A DNA stretch of 64,000 nt. It comes from Amia ocellicauda. Its lineage: Eukaryota > Chordata > Actinopteri > Amiiformes > Amiidae. The notes beneath the pieces were generated by a model. The model saw nothing but the letters and a program-made list of their open reading frames with translations, made no database searches and was not told the origin of the DNA. The translations under genes were made by a program, and so were the position numbers. This document shows, in pieces, positions 31,201-44,284 of this stretch (the first letter of the stretch is position 1; each line of letters starts with the position of its first letter). The stretch is from contig NW_027102755.1 in NCBI RefSeq assembly GCF_036373705.1, forward strand, positions 29,457 through 93,456, written 5' to 3'.

Positions 31201-33339
31201 AAATGGGGCGGGGGCCATAAGGAGGCCATGATTATTACAGAGAGGTCTGCTAGGGGGGTCTGGGGGCATGCTTTTAAAATTGGTTTTAAAAACTCAGTTT
31301 GTAAGTCAAGATTGAAGCAAATTACAAGGATAAGCTGGGCTATTCATAACAATCCAGCATTAATGTACCACCATATTTGCTACCATTTGCTAGTGACAAA
31401 TGTATTTTAAAATGAACACAATAGACAACGGTGATGCCTTCTTGCCATGAACACAAGACAATACAGACAACTTTTCCACCCGCCTCACCCCCAAAAGTGC
31501 TTCAATATGGACACATTCCTTGAGCATGTGTTCAGTGCAAGAGGGAATGGTATTAGTGAACAAAATAGGGTCCCCTTAATATGCAAAAATAAAGAAAATG
31601 CCTGACTGGAGAGAATGGGTACACAACTCCCCCCAACATCACTAGAATGCATCTTTAACACTGTATGTTAAGAAGTACCTTTTACAACAAAGTGTTATGA
31701 CGTCAAACAAGTATTTACATGCAAAACAAAATCTATGTATTAATGTCTGAACAATAAGTTATGAGTGTAACATTCAATCCCTGGACCCTTATGTAACATT
31801 ATATACTGTGCAAATATATACAAATAGGTCAAATAAAAAAAGCACTTATTTGTTCAATACATGGCAAAAAGGTGCTAAAATGATTTACCAAGAAAAGAAC
31901 ACAAAAACTTGTGAGCTAAAACATATTTTTTTAACAATCAATAACAAACAATAAATAACATTAACGATTAGTATTATTTTTACTAAAAAGAAAATCATAT
32001 TTGTTTTAGTTAATATGATTAATGTATATAAAAAGTATTTACTTTGAAAAACCACACTATTAAATGAAAATACATTTTAACACTATAACAAGGTAATATA
32101 GTACAAATATAACTGAAGAAACAGTAACAGCTAAACACTCAAAGATAGAGGAGGAGCAACCTCCTCTGCCTCTGTGGACCAGCCTCCTCTGATGTATGGT
32201 AACCCTAAACTAGCTATCACCATTCATCAAATTGTCAGTGTCATAGCAGAAATAAAATCCAGCACAGCAAGAGTATTTCAATGGTCAACTTACTGCGCAC
32301 TGTCTGGTCCTGAGACTGACCTGCAGTGCGCATTGGAGAGCAGAGCGCAGCAGCAGGTGTGTTTGATCCAGAACTGCTCTCTCGCACCTCTATGCACCAG
32401 CCTCCTCTGGTATGTAGGTAGGTAGCAGTGGCCACACTGAACACAGGGCCCGATCTGTAATCAATGTATACCAGTGATGGCACCAGTGACTTTTCTAGTC
32501 TTAAACCCCCCCCACCAAGAATTGGGTCTGAGTTCATGGTCATTGTGCTTGTACATTAGTGTATGCGTACAGTTACAATTTACAGTATCCTTGTATGTGC
32601 TCGCTTTGCTTTGTGGAATGATGTTCGTTGCTTTATTGTTGTGTGTTTCAGATGATCATTTTATCATTTTCAGAGTTAACATAACTATAGATTCAGCAAT
32701 AATTTGGTGTTCATATGTGTGTAGTGTTATCGCTATTCAATATAGTGTGCCCAGTGTGCATAATGAGAAACATGTTCAGCTCATCTGCTCTGATGTTATG
32801 GATATCAAAAATGTCAACCCTCCACAGACACACACACACAGAGACACAGACACAGACGCACTAATAGGGACAAATTTTACTCCCTCAATAAACAGGCGGA
32901 CAAGGAATAATCAGGACCTGATTTAACTGAAATAATACCAAAAAAGTTTATTGAGCTACAACGAAGCGCTCCGGAGATGGTCACTGGGCAAGACACATCT
33001 AAAGTTTTTCTAAAGAACTTGCTATCATATACAAGAGGACTCCCTTTGGTTTCTGGGCAACTAGATGATGGTAATGAGGTACCTCAAATTTTAACACACA
33101 CGTCTCCTGTGTCTTACATTATGTTCTTTCTATGTCCTTGGATGAAAATGTTTTTCTAAAAATCACCTGCACAGAACTACTGTACCTGTCCTCTCCGGAG
33201 CCATACACAAAGCTTAAATTCATATATGGGTTACACAATCTTGCTGCAACAATGGTGGGAATAAAATATATTTGGCACTCAGACAGGGCACTGTCCCACA
33301 TCACACACAGAGACACACACACACAAGCACAGACACACA
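31201..33339. other. No gene recognised
   Basis: AT-rich DNA. The phrase ACCAGCCTCCTCTG occurs twice (about 32178 and 32397), bounding a 220-bp segment, and CA/GA-rich words at 32822-32860 resemble array spacer. The frames at 32174-32926 show no motif. Confidence 0.45.
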
Positions 33340-33565
33340 CAGACAGCCAGACAGACACAGACAGTGTGCTTGACAAATACTTCCCCTCACAGTCAAGTCA
33401 ACATGAGCCGCATTATCTAAAAGAAGAACCCATCATTTCCTTTTGTGTCAATATCAGCGAGACAGGGATTAAAAAACACATCTGAAAATGCTACTTATAC
33501 AAGCACGCTGAGATGCCCCGTCATCAGTAGGCGTGCAGAACAGTATGGTGACAAATGTCTTGCGT
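33340..33565. repeat. tRNA-array spacer, homologous to 11990-12204
   Basis: Shares AGTCAAGTCAACATGAG, AAAAGAAGAACCCATCATTT and GCACGCTGAGATGCCCC with the sequence before the tRNA-Arg relic at 12205, in the same order and position relative to the tRNA. Confidence 0.85.
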
Positions 33566-33656
33566 GGCTCTGTGGCGCAATGGATAGCGTGTTGGACTTC
33601 TAGTGAAAAGGGCAGTGGTCATTCAAAGGTTGTGGGTTCGAGTCCCACCAGAGTCA
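33566..33656 (+). tRNA. tRNA-Arg (TCT) with intron
   Basis: GGCTCTGTGGCGCAATGGAT opens the gene; GGACTTCTAG carries anticodon TCT. An intron of about 18 nt follows the base 3' of the anticodon, then TTCAAAGGTTGTGGGTTCGA and CCCACCAGAGTC plus A. Acceptor, D, anticodon and T stems pair well, and A/B boxes are intact, so this is the best candidate for a working tRNA gene here. No clear T-run terminator immediately follows, which leaves expression uncertain. Confidence 0.9.
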
Positions 33657-34247
33657 GTGCTCACTTCATGAAACTTAGAGCTTGCTGGGCTTCCTCGTGA
33701 CAGCCAGAGGTATCTTGCAGTCAAGTGCCTTGCTGATGCCTTCACTTCTTACTTTTCTGGAATGCCAACTTTGTCCCAAATCCTTGCTTGACTATCAAGA
33801 CCTCATACGCTGCTTCTTTTCCTAGCCACTGTCACTGTACCAGTCCCCCTCCGTGTCAGTTGCATCTCCGGGAACAGCTGGATCAGGTGGCCTTGTACTT
33901 AAGGCCATGGACTACTAAGCCGTTGTGTTTTGCACCCGTGGCTTTCTATCCCACCATCGTTGTGGGCATTCCTTGTTTGACATTTCTTGACGACTGACGC
34001 CGTGTACGTCCAATGGACAGTTCCAAGATTCGCAAGACAGAGCTACTTGTGCATTATTGCCCGCTTAACCTGGCTGCCTCTCGAGTGAGCAAAGCCATTT
34101 TACCAAATAGAAGAACCCATCATTTCCATCCGTCTCAAAATCAGCGAGACAGGGATTTAAAAAACACAACTGTAAATGCTACTTCTCAAATCACGCTGAG
34201 ACGCCCGGTCATCTGCAGGCATGCAGAAGAGTATCTTCGTCGTACAG
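33657..34247. other. tRNA-array spacer; no gene
   Basis: From about 34110 to 34230 it repeats the pre-tRNA spacer (AGAAGAACCCATCATTTCC, ATCACGCTGAGACGCCC). The rest is unique. Confidence 0.55.
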
Positions 34248-34292
34248 TTTTGTGGTTCTGTGCCACAATGGATAGTGTGCTGGACTTCTAGT

Positions 34293-34295
<3 letters not shown>
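34248..34295 (+). pseudogene. tRNA-Arg 5' fragment fused to a CA microsatellite
   Basis: GGTTCTGTGCCACAATGGAT then GTGCTGGACTTCTAGTGA is the tRNA-Arg(TCT) 5' half with several changes. After the start of the intron it runs directly into (CA)n, so the 3' half has been lost. Confidence 0.85.

Positions 34296-34324
<29 letters not shown>
34294..34324. repeat. (CA)n microsatellite
   Basis: Run of about 15 CA units replacing the 3' half of the tRNA-Arg fragment. Confidence 0.9.
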
Positions 34325-34329
<5 letters not shown>

Positions 34330-34440
34330 TACAATTCAATATTCAATGTGCAAACAAGTTTAGCCAGAAGAAACAGAACTCTTTCAATCAATAAATCATG
34401 AATATACATTACAAATCGATTCAGAATATGCATAATACAA

Positions 34441-34827
34441 TGTAAAAGCCAGACACAGGGATGGAGAGAATCTCTGGTTCCGTTGGTGTCCGGGCTTTAT
34501 TGTGGTTCACAGGGTAAACGGGACAAAATACAAGGGGTAAAAACAACCAAAACGAAACATCCACACAAAACAGGGTGCTCCGGGCAGTCAGGGTTGGGAG
34601 TGTCAGTCCTCCTTCTCAGCGGGTTAGCTGCCTCCATCTGGGAAGGAGAGGGATTAAATAGAGAAGGCACAGCTGCCACTGACGTCACAATCGCCTCGGT
34701 GCTCATTGCCCGCAACCGTGAGTCCACAGCCTGTTAGCGAGGGAGTGACAACACAGCTGTGGCACATGAGCACCTCATCAGCAGACGTCAGCAGCAGCCG
34801 TGCCGTGACAGACAGCGGCCTGTCACA
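34441..34827 (-). mobile_element. Solo LTR of the Gmr1-like family
   Basis: In reverse orientation: TGTAAAAGCCAGACAC at the left and CCTGTCACA at the right, i.e. a TGTGACAGG...TTTTACA LTR of 387 bp, alignable with 8301-8674 and 14970-15223. Flanked by TACAA on both sides (34436-34440 and 34828-34832), the 5-bp target duplication expected for this retrotransposon group. No internal sequence remains, so it arose by LTR-LTR recombination. Confidence 0.92.
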
Positions 34828-34832
34828 TACAA

Positions 34833-35246
34833 TTGTATATTTCCTGCGTTCCGTTCCTGCACTCTCTCATTCACCCATTCTAGCTGAGGCAGCCAGTGAG
34901 CCCACACACGTGCTATCCCTTCCTCTTCCTCTCACTTCACTGCTATATCAGCGATGACATCATAGAAATCTCTCACCTGACAGCAATGACATTACAGAGC
35001 ACATACATTATGTCTCTCGCCACACTGTCAGTGTTGACTTTCTCGCTCAGTATGCCAGCTCTCCCGGAAACACTGCAATACGTGGATGTGTTTGTACCAT
35101 TTTTGGATGCTCTACCCTGCTGGGGCGGAGCTGTGATCCAGCTGAAAAGCAGGTCAGGCATGTGGGCACCTGGGCAGCGAAAGATGTATTCGTAATGAAG
35201 AGAAACCCAGGTCCAACCCTCCGGTCCAGCCACAGACAGCCACAGA
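34833..35246. repeat. tRNA-array spacer left of the foldback element
   Basis: Homologous to 11555-11960 (GCACTCTCTCATT, ATCAGCGATGACATC, GTTGACTTTCTCGCTCA, GCTGTGATCCAGCTGAAAAG), ending in CCACAGACAGCCACAGA where the element begins. This identifies the insertion site as array spacer. Confidence 0.8.
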
Positions 35247-35559
35247 AGTAGTATAGATGGCGGCATCACTTATTTTGACAGCTGGAAGTCCCGCCCTCCC
35301 TATGAACCTTTGAACGGGAACTCCTCTCTCCTTCCCAGCACCCCCCTTGGGTTACCATTTGACCCTCCCTTGTCAGCCATCTTGGATGATATCGGCTATT
35401 TTGGATGTCAGCCATCTTGGCTGATATCGGCCATTTGTAAGGTCATAGGTCATCTGGTAAGATGGTAGCCATTTTGTTAGGGTGACATCCATCATGGTGA
35501 GTGTCCAAGTGCACCTCACCCTGCTGGTGTGGAGATGTAACGTTTAATAGCGTAAACTG

Positions 35560-35759
35560 TGTTTTTAAGGTTATATTGTTTTCATGATACTGTGTTGGAA
35601 AATTAAGAAATAAGAAAATAAAAGTTTTATATATTTTAGGTTATAATGTTTTATGATACTGTTTAAGTAAATAAAAAGAATAAGAAAAGTTATATATATA
35701 TATATAGGTTATATTGTTTTATGAAACTGTTTTGGTAAATTAAAAAATAAGAAACATTT

Positions 35760-35815
<56 letters not shown>

Positions 35816-35850
35816 AGGTTATATAGAGAATAAGAAAATAGAAGTTTTAA

Positions 35851-35881
<31 letters not shown>

Positions 35882-36320
35882 AGATTATATTGTTTTATGA
35901 TACTGTTTTAGTAAATAAAAAGAATAAGAAAAGTTATATATATATATATTAGGTTATATTGTTTTATGAAACTGTTTTAAAATTAAAAAATAAGAAAAGT
36001 TTTAAATATATATATATATATATAAGGTTATATAGAGAATAAGATAATAAAAGTTTTATATTTTATTTTAGGTTAAAATGTTTTATGATTTGTTTTAGTA
36101 AATTAAAAAATTTAAAAAATAAAAGTTTTATATATATACAAGATTATATTGTATACATTTAAGAAAAAAAAAAGTTGTAAATACACATATATATATTATT
36201 TTAGATTATGTTTGATTATACTGTTTTAGTAAATTAAAAAATAAGAAAAATAAACGTTTTATATATATTTAAGGTTACAATGTTTTATGATACTGTTTTA
36301 GTAAATTAAAAAGAAATATG
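35560..36320. repeat. AT-rich minisatellite of the left arm
   Basis: Units with GGTTATATTGTTTTATGATA and GTTTTAGTAAATAAAAAGAA separated by (TA)n tracts of varying length; the counterpart of 5985-6430 with more units. Confidence 0.85.
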
Positions 36321-37053
36321 AATATTTACTCAGAGTGGGATTTGAACCCACATGTGTTTTTAGTTTATATGTTTTATGATTAGGCTTAGGATGATACTGT
36401 GTTTGCAAAATAAAAAGGTAAGAAAAAATCAATTAAGAAATGTATAGACTTACATATATTGCATGTCATTACATATATATTTTAGCAAACACAGATAAAC
36501 ACACATACCTATATCTCTTTAGTTTATATTTATCAATAGACAATAGAGAACAACAGTGAAATGTATAGAATTATATCTGTACATTTTGACCAGCACTGTA
36601 CTTATTATATTTGTTACATTAGTGAATGCTCAAACGTAGCCTTAACATGTATCATATTTAAGAATATACTGCATTTCATTCCATTACACACACACACACA
36701 CACACACAAACATATATATATATCTTGTTAGGTTTTATTTATCAATAGACACTAAAGACATGCACACCACTTTTCTTAGAGAGACACAGTGAAGCACTAT
36801 TTGTGAATACTCATATGTAATAAATAATATATGTATATATGATTTGTTTGTGCTTTAATGTATAGAATTAATAAAATACACACACACACACACACACACA
36901 CACAATGGTGACTTTTATTGTGACAAACAAGCATTTTACAACATGGAACATAGTCAGAAGTAGAAAAAGATACTCCATGAAATGTTTTATAGATACTTGT
37001 AATCATTAATTTCTTGTTCACAACACCAACATTGGACAGAAAGAAACACTGAC

Positions 37054-37167
37054 CTGTACAGGGAAATGTCATTTCCAGCATATTCCATATATATTCTATT
37101 CAGTCTTTCACTCTTGGCTTCTTTTTCAAAGTTATACCAGGTTCTGGTGACAAAGTACATCAGGTAT
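37054..37167 (-). other. Conserved exon-like 114-bp segment in the left arm
   Basis: Same acceptor- and donor-like borders as 5138-5251, on the minus strand. The frame remains open; the C-terminal part reads GNDISLYR in place of GNDITPYR, so this arm has diverged by amino-acid changes without a stop. Confidence 0.3.
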
Positions 37168-38054
37168 CTATTGTAAATAAAGTGAGAAACACTTAAGTTT
37201 CTATTCCTTTGGAAATACCTTATTTTTCAAACCTACAAATACATGGTGACAACTGCAAGCATGACACACATACAAAACACAGAAATAGGGACCACATTGC
37301 AAGGATATAATAAGCACAAATGGTATTTTACTGCAAATTTTAAGTTTTGTAAAATTATTTATATAACTTCTAGGAGTAATCTGCAAACTACATAGTGAAA
37401 ATGCAATCAGTCTTCAGGAAACACACACAGCAGACTGAAATAAGCACAACGACATATTTATATGAACCAAAACTGCATTCTACTAAACCCTGAAACTCTG
37501 AAAAATCACTACAAACTCTGTGTTTTGTAAAATGGCTTATTTCACAGACACAGAAACAAATAGGCTCACCCTCAACATATTCCAACACTTGTTATGATGT
37601 AAACTTAAAGGTTTACCAGTAGTACAGGGGTATTATTAATCTATTCATGCAACTTTTAGACACTTGTCTAATACAGAGCTAACAACTGCATTGATAGCGG
37701 GTAGCAGGGCTTTGACAATGCTGTGCGGTGGGGTTTAAAATGACTTTGTAGGCCAGGGCTTCAAAACCTTACCCCATTTTAACATTTTCAAATTAGCCTC
37801 CAACCCCTAAAATACTAAGACATGTTTTTTTGTATCATATGTATCATGTTGTATTACTATGTACATTAATGTGGTTTATAATTTTGATTTAATTTGACAT
37901 AATTTTATCATATTTTTAATTACAAATTCATATATATAAATAATAAATACTATATAATAATAGTCATAATAATGCAAAAACATATTAAGCAATCATATTT
38001 TTACTTACAAAATAATATATATAAAATAACAATATCGAGCGTGGTATTGACGGT

Positions 38055-39045
38055 ATGGAGAGACCCCGTTCCTCCTCCTCCCGTCCCCGCTGCTGTGCCA
38101 CGTGTGGCCACCGCATGCTACCGGCTTGGAGTGGTGACGTGATCTGCCCCCTCTGTCAGGGACCAGACCCGCGGGGTCCTAGTCACGTCCTGAAAGACAG
38201 GGGGCGAGATGCTGCACCAAGATGGACCAGATCTGTGCCCTACTGGCTGCTCAAGGTTTATTTAGCCGCCCTCTCCTCATGTCATGTCAGGATTGATGGC
38301 GAGCCTCCGGACCCTCATTTTTTAGCAGCGCAGTTTCTGAAAGGTGCACGTAGGCAGAGGCCTACCCACGCTCCTTCTTTGCCCGCATGGCGCCTTAATG
38401 TAGTGCTGGACACGCTTTCTAAGGCCCCATTTGAGCCCTTGCAGTCATATGACTTAAGGTTTGCGTCACTGAAGACGGCGTTTTTGCTGGCAATCACGTC
38501 AGCGAGTCACATGCCCTGTCTGTTCACCCTGTGTGTGTCCGTTTTGCAGGAGATGGTTCCAGGGTTACACTTTGACCTAATCCTGCATTCCTCCCGAAGG
38601 TGCTGTCTCCTTTCCATATCAACAGGCCTATTGAGTTGATGGCTTTCCATCCTCCACCCTTCTCTTCGGAGGAGGAGAGTAGGCTACACCTGTTGACCTG
38701 CTGCGGGCTCTCAGGTGCTATTTGAAGCGCACCAAGGACATTCGATGTTCGGACCAATTGTTTGTGGCCGGGCGCTATCAAAGCAGCGCCTCTCGCACTG
38801 GATTGTGGACACCATTACCACGGCTTATGAGTCAACTGGAGCCCCAGTGCCTGAACACCTGGTGGCCTACTCGACTCAAGGTGTAGCCACGTCGTGGGCC
38901 CTTTTTCCAAGGCGCCCCACTGGCAGACATCTGTGCGGCTGCGAGTTGGGTCTTGCCGCACACCTTTGTTCGGTTGTACAGGCTGGACGTGACGGGCCCA
39001 GTTCCTTCTATTGGGAATCCGGTGTTGGCTTCAGCTGAGTCGCAG
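38055..39045 (+). pseudogene. DIRS-type tyrosine recombinase relic (copy 2)
   Basis: As copy 1 at 355-1345, with the same lost catalytic His and Arg (YSTQGVATSWAL). Here the base missing in copy 1 is present, so the tyrosine block continues in one frame as HTFVRLYRLDVTGP. Frameshifts before it remain, so no complete enzyme is encoded. Confidence 0.82.
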
Positions 39046-39199
39046 TAGCCTGTTAGGCACTGGCTCCTGGCTTTTCTATCCCTGTCTGCCCCTGTTGAGC
39101 ATGCTTGGGAAAAGCAATGCAGAACCGTTATCCCTTCCTACCGGACTGTGACTTGTATACAGTTCATTCTATAGGTGGGAGTGCATGTGTTTTTTACAC

Positions 39200-39685
39200 G
39201 TGTACCCCGCCATTGTACATAGTTCCTTTGTCAGCAGGCCTTGGCCCCTCCCTAGCTATACTAGCTGTGCTGAGGGCCGCTGCTGCTGTATTCAGCAGTA
39301 GGCTTTGAGTTTGCTCTTGTGCCCCGCTGTGTATATAGTTCATTTATTGACATCATTAGAGCATCTGTTGCCGCTAGCTTCCGCAGTGGGTATCCTGCTC
39401 CTGTGTCATGTGTGTGGTGCATGAACTGGCTCCTGCGCCCCGCAGTGTATATAGTTCTTTAGAATATACAGTTGAGCTTGTCCGCTCCTTATTAAGTTTA
39501 GAATGGACAACTGCTCCTGTTGTTAGCGAGGGCACTCGTGCTTCGCTATGTATATAGTTCCTTTGCCAGCAGTCTGTGGCCCCGCCCTAGCTATGCTAGT
39601 GCTGAGGCCACTGCTGCGGTGTCCAGCGGAAGGCACTTGAGTTGGTTCTTGTTGGTCCACTGTGTATATAGTTCCATTATTCGTA
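39200..39685 (+). repeat. Degenerate tandem repeat downstream of DIRS relic (copy 2)
   Basis: Copy of 1500-1980 with the TATATAGTTC motif at the same spacing. Confidence 0.6.
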
Positions 39686-40099
39686 ATTGAACAATCCAGC
39701 AGTGGCTATCTAGTCTGGGTAGCCCGCTGTATGTTGAGCACGGGCTCAACGGACTGCGACCTGTGCTTATATGGTGTGGTCTGGGTATTGGCCCTGCTCC
39801 TAGCCCTGCTAGTAGAGCAGGAGACTGCTATTACTAGGCTTCATGGTAGGCACAAGGTCTTGTTGCCTGTGGATACACCATTGCTTATTTCTTCCCAGTT
39901 CAGCGTGACTGTGGTCTTCGCGTCTGAGCAGCCCAGATGTGGCCCAAGGGGCCCCTGTGGTTCTATCATAGAGTTGGTACGGCTCCTAGTAGGTTCGCCT
40001 CGGGGCAGGCTCTCTTACCAGCTCGCTGCCTCCTCCCTTGCGACGGTTTGGTTATACTGTAACACCTCCCCCTTGGGCAGTGCTTCTGACTCGAAAGAT

Positions 40100-40395
40100 A
40101 ACGATAGGTTGCGTATGAAACCCCGGTTATCTGAGAAAACAAGCACTGCCCAAGGGTTGCAAGCTCGCGCGGGAGTTCAAGTTCCCGGCAAAAAGAGGAA
40201 GTCCTTGTGCAGACGTCACCTTTTATACAAACAGGAAGTGGAAGGGTCCTGTTTGAGTGACGGGCACAAGGGCCAATGGCAGCTTTGATAGACAAAAGTC
40301 TTCGATGCGTTCCAGCGATGCACGCTGAAAACCCCTCCCCCTTGGGCAGTCCTTCTTTTCTCAGATAACCGGGGTTGCATATGCAACCTATCGTT
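40100..40395. repeat. Inverted repeat at the DIRS downstream end (copy 2)
   Basis: 40100-40135 pairs with 40360-40395, as at 2398-2693. Confidence 0.55.
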
Positions 40396-41270
40396 CTTTG
40401 TCTATGGTTAAATCCCTCTCACTTTGTAACTTTTACTAGTAAGTCAAATTGAGATTTTAAAAGTTGGTACATGTGAGTCAGAGCCAAGAAGGTTGAATTC
40501 AGACTGTAGGTTGTTTATGTACATGGGTAAATTACTTTTGCTAGCCTAGTATAGTACTATATACCAATGCTTTATTGTCCTTCAGGCTAAATCATTTTGT
40601 ATACCAAACAATGGTGAGTGACATATTCTGAGTAATGTACTTAAACTAGTGCTAATCATGCTCTGAAACCAACCCATAGAGAACAAGGTGAAAACTGGAA
40701 TTAATGGCAAAGCACAGCCATAAACAGTCAACATAATCAAGCCCAGTTAGAAATATAGATGTCTAATTATTTTGAGCACTAATCTTACATTTCATAAAGA
40801 AAAGCATTTAATTCTTAGCAATTGTTAGGTGTATGCTGTACGTATTCCAGTTAGTTCACTGTAATGACAGAAATGAGAAGTTCATTTCTTTAGCACACTC
40901 ACGGAAAACCATTTATTTTTAAACAGTTACTAGATAGCCAGTTTAGGCCTTCATCTTAGTTATTTCTAATAGCAAGAGTGCTTAAAATTATTAATTGAAT
41001 TATATATCTTTGTTCCCCCTTTTTCTTACTGCTGTCATAAAATAACATTTTATTCAAGCAATAACAGGGTAGCCTAAATATACAACATATCTTAAAGTAC
41101 AAGGCATCTGAAAGCTGTGTATGGTCTCAATGCATTTGATGCGGAGGATTAATTCAACTGAAAATGGTCAAAACTGTGGACTTTTATTGAATGTTAAATT
41201 TGACAGTGTTCTCTCTTAAGGACCTGTTGCCTGTGGGACGTTGCTGCTTTGGTTGTGTCCAGTGCCATTT
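40396..41270. other. No gene recognised
   Basis: Copy of 2700-3575, unassigned. Confidence 0.6.
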
Positions 41271-41280
41271 CAGATAAGAG

Positions 41281-41636
41281 AGGCTCTGCAGGACAAGCAG
41301 GACAGAAACCCGTCTCACAGACACTCTGCCTGCTCTGCATCTCCATTTCCCCTCTCCACCGCACACAGCTGAACGTTATTCTGAATCTTACACAGAGCGC
41401 TCAGCTTCTGACACTGATGGCAACATGGGGCCTGGCTCCGAGCCTGAGGAAAACCATGAGGTAATTCAAACTTATTTAATTTCTATACTGTGAAATGTCA
41501 GATTGAAAGTGGTTTCTGTTCTTAATGTTTGTATTGTTTATGTATTTCATGTATTTTTGTACAGTTTTGTGTTGACGAGTCCTACATCAACATGAATGTG
41601 AATTTTAATGTGAAGAGCACGTGTCATGCTCTGTAA
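41281..41636 (+). other. Possible two-exon gene tail (copy 2)
   Basis: Same splice-like borders as 3579-3934 with the frame intact; the last exon carries one silent difference (AATTTT for AATTTC). Confidence 0.3.
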
Positions 41637-41916
41637 TGCAAGGGAGCAATGAGGGGCTGTAGAGACACTCATAAGAGTAGCAAGAGCACTTTTTTATGAA
41701 TTACTAATTTGTTATATTTTAATAGAATATGAAATGTAGTAGAAAGTTGTATCAGATCAGACCACTGGACAGAAACACCCCACCAAGACTGAGTTTTCAT
41801 GTTTCTGCACATGTCACCTACAAACTGTTGACAGAGTGGATGAGGGTCTACAGCAGAGGTTCCCCATCCTGAGGTTGTGACAAAGTCAGGGTGAGTTTTG
41901 TTTAATATGTTTTTAA

Positions 41917-41953
<37 letters not shown>
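41917..41953. repeat. (ATT)n microsatellite
   Basis: Shorter than the 4215-4257 copy. Confidence 0.9.
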
Positions 41954-41954
<1 letters not shown>

Positions 41955-42833
41955 ATTATTATATTGTTATTTTAAATATATTATTCTGTAAGTAAAAATA
42001 TGATTGCTTAATATGTTTTTGCATTATTATTACTATTATTATATAGTATTTGTTATTTATATATATGAATTTGTAATTAAAAATATGATAAAATTATGTC
42101 AAATTAAATCAAAATTATAAACCACATTAATGTACATAGTATAACAACATGATACATATGATACAAAAAACATGTCTTAGTATTTTAGGGGTTGGAGGCT
42201 AATTTGAAAATGTTACAATGGGGTAAGGTTTTAAAGCCCTGGCCTACAGAGTCATTTTAAACCCCACCGCACAGCATTGTCAAAGCCCTGCTACCCGCTA
42301 TCAATGCAGTTGTTAGCTCTGTATTAGACAAGTGTCTAAAAGTTGCATGAATAGATTAATAATACCCCTGTACTACTGGTAAACCTTTAAGTTTACATCA
42401 TAATTTTTGTAAGTGTTGGAATATGTTGAGGGTGAGCCTATTTGTTTCTGTGTCTGTGAAATAAGCCATTTTACAAAACATAGAGTTTGTAGTGATTTTT
42501 CAGAGTTTCAGGGTTTAGTAGAATGCAGTTTTGGTTCATATAAATATGACGTTGTGCTTATTTCAGTCTGCTGTGTGTGTTTCCTGAAGACTGACTGCAT
42601 TTTCACTATGTAGTTTGCAGATTACTCCTAGAAGTTACATAAATAATTTTACAAAACTTAAAATTTGCAGTAAAATACCATTTGTGCTTATTATATCCTT
42701 GCAGTGTGGTCCCTATTTCTGTGTTTTGTATGTGTGTCATGCTTGCAGTTGTCACCATGTATTTGTAGGTTTGAAAAATAAGGTATTTCCAAAGGAATAG
42801 AAACTTAAGAGTTTCTCACTTTATTTACAATAG

Positions 42834-42947
42834 ATACCTGATGTACTTTGTCGCCAGAACCTGGTATAACTTTGAAAAAGAAGCCAAGAGTGAAAGACTG
42901 AATAGAATATATATGGAATATGCTGGAAATGACATTACTCCGTACAG
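42834..42947 (+). other. Conserved exon-like 114-bp segment (copy 2 right arm)
   Basis: Identical borders to 5138-5251; one change near the start (FVARTW for FVTRTW), frame open. Confidence 0.3.
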
Positions 42948-44284
42948 GTCAGTGTTTCTTTCTGTCCAATGTTGGTGTTGTGAACCAGAAATTAATGATT
43001 ACAAGTATCTATACAACATTTCATGGAGTATCTTTTTCTACTTCTGACTATGTTCCATGTTGTAAAATGCTTGATTGCCACAATAAAAGTCACCATTGTG
43101 TGTGTGTGTGTGTGTATTTTATTAATTCTATACATTTGAGCACAAACAAATCATATATACATATATTATTTATTACATATGAGTATTCACAAATAGTGCT
43201 TCACTGTGTCTCTCTAAGAAAAGTGGTGTGCATGTCTTTAGTGTCTATTGATAAATAAAACCTAACAAGATATATATATGTTTGTGTGTGTGTGTGTAAT
43301 GGAATGAAATGCAGTATATTCTTAAATATGATACATGTTAAGGCTACGTTTGAGCATTCACTAATGTAACAAATATAATAAGTACAGTGCTGGTCAAAAT
43401 GAACAGATATAATTCTATATATTTCACTGTTGTTCTCTATTGTCTATTGATAAATATAAACTAAAGAGATATAGGTATGTGTGTTTATCTGTGTTTGCTT
43501 AAATATATATGTAATGACATGCAATATATGTAAGTCTATACATTTCTTAATCGATTTTTTCTTACCTTTTTATTTTGCAAACACAGTATCATCCTAACCC
43601 TAATCATAAAACATATAAACTAAAAACACATGTGGGTTCAAATCCCACTCTGGGTAAATATTAATTTTTCTTTTTAATTTACTAAAACAGTATCATAAAA
43701 CAGTGTAACCTTAAATATATATAAAACGTTTATTTTTCTTATTTTTTAATTTACTAAAACAGTATAATCAAACATAATCTAAAATAAAATATATATGTGT
43801 ATATACAACTTTTATTTTTCTTATTTTTTAATTTACTAAAACAAATCATAAAACATTATAACCTAAAATAAAATATAAAACTTTTCTTTTCTTATACTCT
43901 TTTTATTTACTAAAACAGTATCATAAAACAATATAACCTATTGATTATATATATATATATCTGTATTTAAAACTTTTATTCTCTTTTTATTTACTAAAAT
44001 AGTAGCATAAAACAATATAACTTTAAATATATATATGTATTTAAAACTTTTCTTATTCTCTTTTTATTTACTTAAACAGTATCATAAAACAATATAACCT
44101 TAAAAACACAGTTTATGCTATTAAACATTACACCTCCACACCAGCAGTGTGAGGTGCCCTTGGACATTCACCATGATGGATGTCACCCTAACAAAATGGC
44201 TACCATCTTACCAGATGACCTATGACCTTACAAATGGCCGATATCAGTCAAAATGGCCGATATCATCCAAGATGGCTGACAAGG

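Larger units (their letters stand above)
35247..38035 (-). repeat. Foldback element left arm (complete copy)
   Basis: Reverse complement of 41961-44476. It is about 270 bp longer, mostly from expanded (TA)n tracts at 35690-35880. Contains the inverted 114-bp exon-like segment at 37054-37167 and the inverted AT minisatellite. Confidence 0.93.
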
